A stretch of 15,750 nucleotides of DNA from the NCBI GenBank assembly GCA_029883045.1, contig JAOUJU010000009.1, positions 1 through 15,750 of the forward strand, given 5' to 3'. Shown piece by piece: positions 5,733-14,083 of the stretch. The position numbers and the translations under genes were made by a program. Source of the stretch: Rhodospirillaceae bacterium. Its GTDB lineage: Bacteria; Pseudomonadota; Alphaproteobacteria; Rhodospirillales; Magnetovibrionaceae. How positions within the stretch are numbered: position 1 is the stretch's first letter; each line of letters opens with the position of its first letter. The notes under the pieces are model-generated. The model did not search any database. It was not told the origin of the DNA and saw only the letters and a list, made by a program, of their open reading frames with translations.

Positions 5733-7118
5733 TCAACCGCTTCCTATTCCTAGTGATTTTAATTTGCGGTGAAGCGCTGAGCGCTCCATACCCACAAATT
5801 CAGCAGTTTTAGATATATTACCGCCAAAACGGGTTATTTGGGCCGATAGATAATCTTTTTCGAATGATTCACGGGCATCGCGAAGGGCCATGCCCATAAT
5901 CTTTGAATTATCATGAAGTGAGCTTTTATTATCTTCGCCAATTCCGGTTACGTCGCTTGGCAGGTTTTCGGCGGTAATTATATCGTTCTGTCCGCCCGGC
6001 ACCATTATCATTAATCGTTCAATTACGTTTTTTAGCTCTCGCACGTTTCCTGGCCAATCGTACGCTTGCAGTGTTGCAATAGCATCTTCCGATAGCACCC
6101 TTGATGGCTGTCTGGTATGGCGCGCTGTTTGCGAAATAAAGTGTGCCGCTAGGGATGGTATATCATCTCGCCTTTTTCTTAATGGTGGCATATCTATATT
6201 TACCACGCTAAGTCGATAAAACAGGTCTTCGCGCATATTTCCTGCGGCTACTTCGTCTTGAATAATTCTGCTTGAACTCGAAACAACACGGACATCGACC
6301 TCAATTCTGGATTTACTTCCGACACGAGAAAATATTTGTTCTTGCAATACCCTTACTATTTTTCCTTGCGTTTCAAGCGGCATATCCGTGATTTCATCAA
6401 GAAACAATGTTCCTTTGTGTGCAGATTCGAAATATCCAACCCTGCGCCCACCATCATCGTCATCCGATGCAGATTCCACGCCGAACAATTCTTCTTCCAT
6501 GCGTCCCGGGTCCATTGTTGCGCAGTTAACAACAACAAAGGGGCCGGATGATCTTTCCGAGCAATCGTGCAACATTCTTGCAGCAACCTCTTTACCGGAA
6601 CCAGACGGCCCACTAACAAAGACGCGGGAATTAGTTTGCGCCACCCTTTCGATTGCTTGCAAAACATTACGTATTTCACTTGAGGTTCCAATAAGGTCGC
6701 CATCCACATCAGCCCTGAGACGTAATTCTTCGTTTTCGCGGCGCAATCTTGTGTTTTCAATCGCACGCTCAACCAGCACTATCATGTGGTTTGACTTAAA
6801 AGGTTTTTCAATAAAGTCGAAAGCACCGTGTTTAATTGCCTTTACCGCAGTTTCGACTGTACCGTGACCGCTCATCATTACAACTGGTAACGATGGATGG
6901 CGTTTTTTTATATGATCTAATATTTCCAATCCATCCATGGAACTGCCCTGAAGCCAGATATCCAAAAGAACAAGGCTAGGGCGACGATGCTCAATTGAAT
7001 TTATAGCATCAGTATCAGTTGAAGCCGTGCGGGTTTCATAACCTTCGTCCTGTAAAATACCAGAAACAAGATTACAGATATCTACTTCGTCATCTACGAT
7101 AAGAATATCATGCGCCAT
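5733..7118 (-). CDS. ntrX: nitrogen regulation response regulator NtrX
   Basis: In 461 residues: a receiver domain with acidic D9/D10, phosphoacceptor D53, S83 and K105; an AAA+ domain with Walker A GPSGSGKE at 170-177 and Walker B TLFLDE at 237-242; and a C-terminal Fis-type helix-turn-helix near 433-457 (NISKTAEFVGMERSALHRKL). It is the partner of NtrY; known roles of the pair include nitrogen metabolism, redox and cell-envelope control. The loop expected to hold GAFTGA, the sigma54 contact, is replaced by an acidic SASDDDDGG segment (216-224) after ELFG, so activation through sigma54 is doubtful. The ATG at 7118 overlaps the end of ntrY by 11 nt, with GAGG upstream inside ntrY, so translation is probably coupled. 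Confidence 0.95.
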   Translation of the reverse strand: MAHDILIVDDEVDICNLVSGILQDEGYETRTASTDTDAINSIEHRRPSLVLLDIWLQGSSMDGLEILDHIKKRHPSLPVVMMSGHGTVETAVKAIKHGAFDFIEKPFKSNHMIVLVERAIENTRLRRENEELRLRADVDGDLIGTSSEIRNVLQAIERVAQTNSRVFVSGPSGSGKEVAARMLHDCSERSSGPFVVVNCATMDPGRMEEELFGVESASDDDDGGRRVGYFESAHKGTLFLDEITDMPLETQGKIVRVLQEQIFSRVGSKSRIEVDVRVVSSSSRIIQDEVAAGNMREDLFYRLSVVNIDMPPLRKRRDDIPSLAAHFISQTARHTRQPSRVLSEDAIATLQAYDWPGNVRELKNVIERLMIMVPGGQNDIITAENLPSDVTGIGEDNKSSLHDNSKIMGMALRDARESFEKDYLSAQITRFGGNISKTAEFVGMERSALHRKLKSLGIGSG

Positions 7119-9399
7119 GACCGACCTCAGTTGTGGTAATATTGCTGTTTGTATTTAATGGAAATATCAAAGATATTATCGCACCACCCGATTTTCGATT
7201 TTTTAAAATTAATTCACCGTTATGGTCTTCCATAATTTTTCGCACTATCGCAAGACCTAGTCCGGTCCCCTTTTCCCGGGTGGTTACGTATGGTTCCATT
7301 AATTGATCTGTATTTTCTGCCGGCAGGCCCTTACCGTTATCTTCAACAATAATCTTCAGCGCAACACCTTCATCGTGTGTAAGGGTTATTTTAACTTTGC
7401 CTTTCACATCTTTATCGATGTTCATTGATTCAGAAACAGATTCAGCAGCATTTTTTAATAAATTAGTAAGCGCACGCGAAACCTGTCTGGCATCACAATT
7501 CAAGCTAACATCATTATCGGGTAAACGTTGTTCAAACGAAATATCCGGATTGCGATTTTTTTCAAGAAAAACAGACTGACGACAAAGTTCGGAAATATTT
7601 TCGATTTTAAGTATAGCCTGCGGCATTCTGGCAAACGATGAAAATTCATCAACCATACGTCCTAGATCTTCGACCTGACGTATTATGGTGTCTGTGCAGG
7701 TTTTGAAGGTTTCCGGATCATCCGTTATTTGATCAAGGTAGCGCCGTTGCAGGCGTTCAGCGGCCAATTGTATTGGGGTTAAGGGGTTTTTTATTTCGTG
7801 GGCAATTCTTCTGGCAACCCCAGACCACGCTGCCTTTCGCTGGGCTGATTGAAGCTCGGTTATATCGTCAAAGGTAACTACGTAGCCTATGGTTTCATTA
7901 TTTAGGCTTTCTTCTGCTACGTTTACAAAAAGTATCCTGCTTTTGGCGTTAACCAACAAAGAAATTTCACCCGCAGATTCGTGTTTGCTTTTGTCCATGG
8001 CCTGCATAATCAACGGAAGCATTTCAGGAACAACTTCAGATAGCTTTTTTCCAATTTCATCTGAAAGATTCAAGCCCAAAAGCATCGAGGCTGACTTATT
8101 GGGAAGATTTATTCTACCCATGCTATCAAGACCAATTACACCGGCGGAAACACCAGATAAAACAGTTTCGGTAAACCTGCGCCGTTCATCCATTTGTCTG
8201 TTAATTTTTATTAATCCGTCTTGCTGCAAGCGTAGCTGGCTGGTCATTTCGTTAAAGGCAGTAATAAGGCTAGAAAGTTCACCCATATCTGTTTCTGTAT
8301 CCATATCTACATAAACATCAAGGCTTCCTGCGCTAACCTTTTGCGCCGCAGAAATAAGGCCTGAAATTGGGCGCACAAGCTGGTTGGCAATTGCCATCCC
8401 AATCCATACTGCGGCTAACAAAATAAGGATTGCAACCACCGTGAAAATAGCAACAAACGTAATTTGAATGGATCCGCTTTTTTCTTCGAGGCTTTTGTAT
8501 AACTGCACTGCATTGGAATTGGTTGACATGTGTTCAAGAACTTGGCTGTCAATAAATCTTCCAACCAAAAGATATGTATCGGCAAATCGGTCAAGTTTTA
8601 TTATTGCGCGCACCCTATCATCCTGCGGGGTGGTGAGAATGGCTATTTCACCGTTTCTTGCCTTTCCAAGAACTTCTTGGGGGACCAAATCAAATTCGAT
8701 GGACATGCTAAAGCGTGACCTAGCCATAATTCTTCCGCTTGCATCAACCACAATGGCTTCTGGTAGGCTGCGAATTGCAGCAAGATTTGATAAAAACTGG
8801 TTAAATGCCTGTTCGTTGCCTATCAAATTTGCGGCAGAACGGTTTATGTCGCTTGCCATGGCAAATGTATCGGCGCGAATGTTTTCAAGGTGTTCTTGTA
8901 GGTACGCGTTAGCAACAATACTGGATGATTCAATCGCTGTTTTTACGCGATCGCTAAACCATGCGTGAACCCCAAAGTTCATAAATAATGCGGCAAATAC
9001 AGAAACCATAATTGCTGGTGTAACTGCCAAAAGCGAAAACATCATTACCAGTCTAACGTGCAGTGCCGAACCTGCCCTGCCTTGCCTGCGTTCAACCCAC
9101 ATACCAACAACGCGCTGAATAACAATTACCGCAAGCAAAAGCATCAGCACAAGATCTGTGTAAAGCAAACCTTCTACGGACGAATCTGTAGTCCCAGCAG
9201 TACCACTTAGTGCGATGAAGGTAAGCAGTCCAGATAAAATAGAAGCAATAAAAATTACCAGCGCGAACCTACGGCTCGATAAAGCCTTTTCCGCAAACTT
9301 TCGTGCACGTTCAAAGGTTTTGCCTTGAATAGAAACTGCTATTTTCCTATCGATGGCGTCGCCGTTATGTAAATTATTGCTGCCAGCATTTTCGGTCAC
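7108..9399 (-). CDS. ntrY: nitrogen regulation sensor histidine kinase NtrY
   Basis: This 763-residue membrane kinase has three N-terminal membrane segments (about 45-65, 79-101, 115-143), a periplasmic sensor region (about 144-312), a fourth membrane segment (313-339), HAMP (340-392), PAS (about 408-515), HisKA with H534 in RIAHEIKNPL, the N box around N646/N650, G1 DNGKG at 687-691 and G2 GTGLGL at 711-716. It phosphorylates NtrX. The start is a GTG at 9399, three bases after the ntrC stop, with GGGAG 10 nt upstream inside ntrC; no better start is seen. All catalytic boxes are intact. Confidence 0.95.
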   Translation of the reverse strand: MTENAGSNNLHNGDAIDRKIAVSIQGKTFERARKFAEKALSSRRFALVIFIASILSGLLTFIALSGTAGTTDSSVEGLLYTDLVLMLLLAVIVIQRVVGMWVERRQGRAGSALHVRLVMMFSLLAVTPAIMVSVFAALFMNFGVHAWFSDRVKTAIESSSIVANAYLQEHLENIRADTFAMASDINRSAANLIGNEQAFNQFLSNLAAIRSLPEAIVVDASGRIMARSRFSMSIEFDLVPQEVLGKARNGEIAILTTPQDDRVRAIIKLDRFADTYLLVGRFIDSQVLEHMSTNSNAVQLYKSLEEKSGSIQITFVAIFTVVAILILLAAVWIGMAIANQLVRPISGLISAAQKVSAGSLDVYVDMDTETDMGELSSLITAFNEMTSQLRLQQDGLIKINRQMDERRRFTETVLSGVSAGVIGLDSMGRINLPNKSASMLLGLNLSDEIGKKLSEVVPEMLPLIMQAMDKSKHESAGEISLLVNAKSRILFVNVAEESLNNETIGYVVTFDDITELQSAQRKAAWSGVARRIAHEIKNPLTPIQLAAERLQRRYLDQITDDPETFKTCTDTIIRQVEDLGRMVDEFSSFARMPQAILKIENISELCRQSVFLEKNRNPDISFEQRLPDNDVSLNCDARQVSRALTNLLKNAAESVSESMNIDKDVKGKVKITLTHDEGVALKIIVEDNGKGLPAENTDQLMEPYVTTREKGTGLGLAIVRKIMEDHNGELILKNRKSGGAIISLIFPLNTNSNITTTEVGHGA

Positions 9400-9402
9400 T
9401 TG

Positions 9403-10839
9403 TTATTTGCTCCCGTTTTTTATTATGGGAATATCAAGTTCGCGAATTTTTTTTCTTAGAGTATTTCTGTTCAACCCCAACACATCAGCAGCCTTTATTT
9501 GGTTTCCGTTTGTCGCTTCTAACGTAAGCGCAATTAATGGCCTTTCTACCTCGCGCAAGACACGGTCATAAAGGCCTGCTGCTGGAAGGGAATTGTTATG
9601 CGCCGCAAAGTACGATTTCAAATGTTTTTCAACAGAATGCGAAATTCCCCCACTGGGGCTATCATCATCTATTGTGGCGGATTCTGAAAATTCAGCCTCA
9701 ATTACTGTTTGGCCTACTTCATCTTCGGCCACAAGTGCGACCAACCTTTTTACCATATTTTCCAGTTCGCGAACATTTCCCGGCCATGAATGTTGCTTTA
9801 ACCTGTTCATTCCATCTGCGGTTATGGTTTTCCATGGAAGCCCGCTTTCCGCTGCTTCGGATAAAAAATGACTGACCAGTTCTGGTATATCCTCAGTTCT
9901 TTCGCGCAATGGCGGAAGCCTGAGTGGCGCCACATTAAGACGGAAATACAAATCCTCGCGAAAGCGACCTTGTCTGATAAGTTGCTTAAGGTCGCGGTGC
10001 GTAGCAGCAATTATTCTTACGTTTGTTTTTATTGCTGTTCGCCCACCAACGGTGGTGTATTCACCTTCTTGTAATACGCGAAGCAACCGTGTTTGCGCCT
10101 CTGGCGGCATGTCGCCTATTTCATCAAGAAATAATGTTCCACCCTGGGCCTGCTCGAACCGACCTTGGCTGCGTTGGGTAGCGCCCGTAAATGAACCTTT
10201 TTCGTGACCAAATAATTCACTTTCAATAAGATCGCGCGGAATTGCCGCCATGTTGACCGCAACAAATGGCTTGTTTCGTCTTTTGCCAAAATCATGAAGG
10301 GCACGTGCAACTAATTCTTTTCCGGTACCACTTTCACCAGTAATAATTACGCTAAGATCTGTTTGCATAAGTCTGGCAATGGTTCGGTATATATCTTGCA
10401 TTGCCAAAGATCGACCAATAAGTGGAAGATCTTCATCGTCTTTGCTTTTTTTGGTTTTGGCGGCAAGATTTCCTGCCTCAAGCGCGCGTGCAACCACAGC
10501 TAATAGTTCACTTATATCAAACGGTTTGGGTAAATATTCAAATGCACCGCGCTCGGCCGCTTTTACTGCCGTCATTAATGTTGTTTGTGCACTCATAACA
10601 ATAACGCGAAGATTTGGCCTTATTTTCAAAATGCGCGGCACAAGATCAAGGCCGTTTTCATCTGGCATTATTACATCTGTAATAACAAGATCGCCCAATC
10701 CTTCAACCGTCCATTTCCATAAAGTTGAAGCATTTGATGTTACCATTACCTCGTATCCGGCGCGTGTTAATGCTTGCTCCAGAACTGTACGTATCGCCCT
10801 GTCGTCGTCTGCAACTAAAATGGTGGCACCGGCTGTCAT
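9403..10839 (-). CDS. ntrC: nitrogen regulation response regulator NtrC (sigma54 activator)
   Basis: In 478 residues: a receiver with D11/D12, phosphoacceptor D55 and K105; an AAA+ domain with Walker A GESGTGKE at 168-175, a sigma54-contact loop GSFTGA at 215-220 and Walker B TLFLDE at 235-240; then a Fis-type helix-turn-helix near 446-468. Phosphorylated by NtrB, it activates sigma54 promoters for nitrogen assimilation. The second loop residue is Ser instead of the usual Ala (A216 in E. coli NtrC), a conservative variant. A GGGGGA ribosome site sits 10 nt before the ATG, overlapping the ntrB end; the intergenic gap is three bases. Confidence 0.96.
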   Translation of the reverse strand: MTAGATILVADDDRAIRTVLEQALTRAGYEVMVTSNASTLWKWTVEGLGDLVITDVIMPDENGLDLVPRILKIRPNLRVIVMSAQTTLMTAVKAAERGAFEYLPKPFDISELLAVVARALEAGNLAAKTKKSKDDEDLPLIGRSLAMQDIYRTIARLMQTDLSVIITGESGTGKELVARALHDFGKRRNKPFVAVNMAAIPRDLIESELFGHEKGSFTGATQRSQGRFEQAQGGTLFLDEIGDMPPEAQTRLLRVLQEGEYTTVGGRTAIKTNVRIIAATHRDLKQLIRQGRFREDLYFRLNVAPLRLPPLRERTEDIPELVSHFLSEAAESGLPWKTITADGMNRLKQHSWPGNVRELENMVKRLVALVAEDEVGQTVIEAEFSESATIDDDSPSGGISHSVEKHLKSYFAAHNNSLPAAGLYDRVLREVERPLIALTLEATNGNQIKAADVLGLNRNTLRKKIRELDIPIIKNGSK

Positions 10840-10842
10840 TTA

Positions 10843-12000
10843 TTAATTTTCCCCCGCTTCATCAGTTGTGGATAACGGCTCATCCGATACCGGAAGCAAA
10901 ACTCTAAACATTGTGTTTCCATGGCTGCTTTTAAAATCTATTACACCATTGTGATCACCAATAATTTTGGAAACCATCGCCAACCCAAGCCCGCTACCCC
11001 CCTGCTTTGCCGTTACGAACGGTTCAAATAAATGATCTTGCACTTCTGGTGCAATACCGTGACCATTATCCATAACGCTTATAGAAAGCGGAAGATGTAC
11101 CCGGCTTTTGCTTCCGGGCATGGCAAAACGCACGCCATGCTGATACTGGGTTTTAAGAATAATTTTTCCGTTATTTTCCGGCACGGCCTCGGCGGCATTT
11201 TTTACTAAATTTAAAAACACCTGAATTAATTGATCGCGATTTCCACTTACAGGTGGCAAAGACGGGTCATATTCTTCAATAAAAAGTACGCCTGCGCCAA
11301 ATCCATGCTCGGCAATTTTGCGCACCCTTCCCAGCACTTGATGAATATTTACCGGGCCAACAGCAAGCGGTAATCCATCGGAGAACACCTCCATTCTTTC
11401 TACCAATTCACGAATGCGGTCAGTTTCATCCTGAATAAGCTGGGTAAGTTGGGTATCTTGCGCATTGGCATTTTGCTCAAGCAATTGTGCAGCGCCGCGA
11501 ATACCCGATAGCGGATTTTTTACCTCGTGCGCCATCATCGCGGCCATGGCCGAAACCGAACGCGCCGTATCGCGGTTGGTTAAGCGATGGTCAATTTGAT
11601 CGGCGATAGATCGTTCCTGAAAATTAACCACCACCGCGCCTTGAACCTCAATCAATGGAACTGCCTGAACGCTTACCATGCGGTTCCCTGTGCTTGGTGC
11701 ATCAAGAATTATTCCGTGTTCGGTAACTTCGCGCATTCCGGTTTGAACCTGATGAAGCAAATGAAATACCGGGCTATCAATGGGAAGAAGTTGATCAAGA
11801 AAGCTATCCTGCAAGGCTGCTCTGCTTTTGGCAAAAAATTGTTCTGCCGCTGAATTTGCAAACATGATTTCACGGTTTTTGCCCACCACAATTATTGCAG
11901 TGCCCAAGGCGTTGATAATTTGTGCCGGGTCAATAATTTCTGGCATGTCGGGTTTTTCTGCGCGCCCTACTGAACTAAGCATTGAGACATTGTCGTTCAT
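10843..12000 (-). CDS. ntrB: nitrogen regulation sensor histidine kinase NtrB (GlnL)
   Basis: This 385-residue soluble kinase has no membrane segment. An N-terminal PAS domain (about 22-130) is followed by HisKA with H158 in MAHEVKNPLSG, N box N264/N268, G1 DNGHG at 311-315 and G2 GGSGLGL at 334-340. It responds to PII proteins rather than a ligand outside the cell and controls NtrC. The ATG at 12000 has AAGG 6 nt upstream; a second in-frame ATG at 11982 lacks this. It lies 36 bp after dusB and three bases before ntrC. No glnB or glnK is in the window. Confidence 0.95.
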   Translation of the reverse strand: MNDNVSMLSSVGRAEKPDMPEIIDPAQIINALGTAIIVVGKNREIMFANSAAEQFFAKSRAALQDSFLDQLLPIDSPVFHLLHQVQTGMREVTEHGIILDAPSTGNRMVSVQAVPLIEVQGAVVVNFQERSIADQIDHRLTNRDTARSVSAMAAMMAHEVKNPLSGIRGAAQLLEQNANAQDTQLTQLIQDETDRIRELVERMEVFSDGLPLAVGPVNIHQVLGRVRKIAEHGFGAGVLFIEEYDPSLPPVSGNRDQLIQVFLNLVKNAAEAVPENNGKIILKTQYQHGVRFAMPGSKSRVHLPLSISVMDNGHGIAPEVQDHLFEPFVTAKQGGSGLGLAMVSKIIGDHNGVIDFKSSHGNTMFRVLLPVSDEPLSTTDEAGEN

Positions 12001-12036
12001 TTTTTGCCTTAGATATTAAATGGTATTGATTATTTT

Positions 12037-13023
12037 TTAGGCGGCGATTTGTCCGACCAACGGCTCATAAAATATACGTATCATTTCCTTCACCTTGTTG
12101 GTGTCGGCTTCGCGCATTACTTTTGCTCTGAATTCGGCAGATCCCGGCAACCCTTTTGAATACCAACCAATATGTTTGCGTGCCGCGCGCATTCCGGTTG
12201 TTTCGCCATAATGCGAAAGCATACCTTCATAATGTTCGAGCAATAATTCCATCTGCCGATCAATTGATGGATCATCCATGCGCTCACCAGTTTTTAGAAA
12301 ATGTGCAACCTGTGCCGGGAACCACGGCCTGCCATAAGTCCCCCGCCCGATCATTGCTCCATCGGCACCGGAGCGACGCAGCATTTCCGCAGCATCATCA
12401 ACCGTAACAATATCACCGTTACCAGTTACCGGAATTGAAACTGCACGCTTAATTTCGCCGATAAAATCCCAATCGGATGAACCTTTATAAAATTGACAGC
12501 GCGTTCGTCCGTGAACCACCAGCGATTTAATACCGCTTTCCTCGGCTATGCGCGCAAGATTTGGGGCATTTCTAGAATTATCATCCCAGCCCGTTCGCAT
12601 TTTAAGCGTTACTGGTATGGAAACTGCGTTTACCGCAGCTTCTAGTATTTTTCCCGCAAGCAATTCGTCTTTCATTAAGGCTGAGCCAGCATAACCATTT
12701 ACAACTTTTTTTGCCGGGCACCCCATATTTAAATCAATAATAGCCGCCCCCCTGTCTTCGTTCAATTTTGCGGCTTCGGCAACGACTTCTGGTTCGTTGC
12801 CCGCCAGCTGAACCGACATGGGAAATTCATCTGCGCATGATGTGGACATACGCATGGTTTTTTTGGCCGCCATGATCATTGCTTTGGACGCAATCATTTC
12901 TGATACCACAAGCCCGACACCAAATTTCCTTACCATCCGCCTGTACGGCAAATCGGTAACACCGGCCATGGGGGCCAGCATTATGTTATTTTCAAGCTCA
13001 ATATTGCCTATGCGATAGCTCAT
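12037..13023 (-). CDS. dusB: tRNA-dihydrouridine synthase DusB (NifR3)
   Basis: An FMN-dependent TIM-barrel enzyme that reduces specific uridines in the tRNA D-loop. Seen, numbered from the chosen start: the FMN-binding APMAGVTD at 17-24, DLNMGCP at 97-103 with catalytic C102, HGRTR at 171-175, GNGD at 201-204 and GRG at 226-228. I chose the ATG at 13023 (328 aa) because MSYRIGNIELENN aligns with the family N-terminus and has an AGAAG site upstream. An in-frame ATG at 13062 would add 13 residues with no ribosome site and no family similarity. It is first in the ntr cluster, as nifR3 typically is in alphaproteobacteria. Confidence 0.93.
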   Translation of the reverse strand: MSYRIGNIELENNIMLAPMAGVTDLPYRRMVRKFGVGLVVSEMIASKAMIMAAKKTMRMSTSCADEFPMSVQLAGNEPEVVAEAAKLNEDRGAAIIDLNMGCPAKKVVNGYAGSALMKDELLAGKILEAAVNAVSIPVTLKMRTGWDDNSRNAPNLARIAEESGIKSLVVHGRTRCQFYKGSSDWDFIGEIKRAVSIPVTGNGDIVTVDDAAEMLRRSGADGAMIGRGTYGRPWFPAQVAHFLKTGERMDDPSIDRQMELLLEHYEGMLSHYGETTGMRAARKHIGWYSKGLPGSAEFRAKVMREADTNKVKEMIRIFYEPLVGQIAA

Positions 13024-13132
13024 TGTGTCTTCTATGCCACAGATATGTTTCAGGGTGCCCATTTATTGGGCAAAAGTGACAAAAAAGCAAGATTTACAGA
13101 GGTTTTAGTTGAAAATAATGGGTTAACAGCCC

Positions 13133-13939
13133 TTAGGCCATCAAAACGTCAGTTACCAGCTTTACCCCGACATAACCCAATGTCAGCAGTAAGTATGCCA
13201 ACAGAACCAGCCTAGCTGCCTTGCGCCCACGCATTCCGGTTTTATGGTGGGCCAGCAAAATAGCCCCAATAATGACAAAAGAAGCAAAGCTAAGCACTGT
13301 TTTATGGTCAAAGGATAGCAAATCCCCGGTTTCCATAAATTTGGTTGCCATTCCACTAGCAAGACCGACGCCTAGCACGACCTCGCCCCAACCAAGCAGG
13401 CGTACGCTCAAACTTTCACAATCGGTTACAGACGGCAGCATGTGCGTAAGACTGTTTGGGCGTTTTAACTTTAACGCCCGATCTTGAATGAATGCAGCCA
13501 ACGCTGCAACGGCTGCAACCGTAACAAGCCCATATGTAACTAACGAAACCACTATGTGCACCCCAATCCAGCCACTTGGGGCAGATTGGGTTAGCCCAGT
13601 GCCATACCCTTGATGCCAGAACACGGTTGCCACAATACCCATTGCCATCATGTATGGCGACATGAGCGGCGTAAGGCGCCACGCATCGCGCACAAAAGCA
13701 GCCAACAGTGCAAATAATGACAGCGAGACCGCGATGGTCACCCAGAGGGTTATAGAAAACCCACTTTTCCATACCCCTGACATCGAATACCCCGCCCAAA
13801 GAAATGGCCCTGCCCAGGCAAGCGCCAACACCACCCAAAACACCCAATCACGAGATGATTTTTCACCACGAATAGGAAGCACGCTAGCTGGTAAAAGTGC
13901 CGCTAGCGCAAGCAGGTTAAATATTAGGGTTTGGCTCAT
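13133..13939 (-). CDS. CcsA/YpjD-like cytochrome c assembly family membrane protein
   Basis: The protein is 268 residues, almost entirely hydrophobic, with about eight predicted membrane helices (near 4-23, 32-51, 63-83, 95-108, 123-150, 181-199, 212-230, 243-265). The segment WIGVHIVVSLVTYGLV with H128, and DHKTVLSF (211-218) followed by LLAHHKTGMRGRKAA and a last helix GYVGVKLV, resemble the CcsA/YpjD (cytochrome c assembly protein) family. I see no tryptophan-rich WWD haem-handling motif, which favours the YpjD-like branch over a true haem delivery protein. It lies between dusB (70-110 bp away depending on the dusB start) and the divergent ispDF, where many relatives have ispDF directly before dusB. 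The ATG at 13939 has only a weak AAGAAAG site. Confidence 0.72.
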   Translation of the reverse strand: MSQTLIFNLLALAALLPASVLPIRGEKSSRDWVFWVVLALAWAGPFLWAGYSMSGVWKSGFSITLWVTIAVSLSLFALLAAFVRDAWRLTPLMSPYMMAMGIVATVFWHQGYGTGLTQSAPSGWIGVHIVVSLVTYGLVTVAAVAALAAFIQDRALKLKRPNSLTHMLPSVTDCESLSVRLLGWGEVVLGVGLASGMATKFMETGDLLSFDHKTVLSFASFVIIGAILLAHHKTGMRGRKAARLVLLAYLLLTLGYVGVKLVTDVLMA

Positions 13940-14083
13940 TTAATGTTCTTTCTTGGTTATTATTTTGGGCAAAACTGGTTTATTAGTTGTACGTTTATTT
14001 TGCAAAGAAAGTAAGCCTGTTGGCAAATAAGGGCAAGATGCTAGGCTCTAGCCAAGAAAATATTTCGCAGGAGAGTTATTGAT

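Noticed and set aside
10867..10875. Perfect DnaA-box sequence TGTGGATAA inside the end of ntrB, plus a near match TTATCCACC at 5718-5726
   Set aside because: Single isolated boxes, one within coding sequence; no cluster, AT-rich unwinding region or dnaA/parA neighbours, so no origin is supported.
13024..13062. Upstream in-frame ATG at 13062 as the dusB start
   Set aside because: No ribosome site precedes it and the extra 13 residues do not resemble the family N-terminus, while MSYRIGNIELENN does.
13072..13085. 14-base string AAAAGTGACAAAAA, repeated at 15327-15340
   Set aside because: Low-complexity A-rich match of a length expected about once in a window of this size and composition; contexts differ.
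13940..14083. Possible sigma54 or divergent housekeeping promoters between the CcsA-like gene and ispDF
   Set aside because: No GG-N10-GC pair in suitable context and no -35/-10 combination better than about three of six matches per box with proper spacing.
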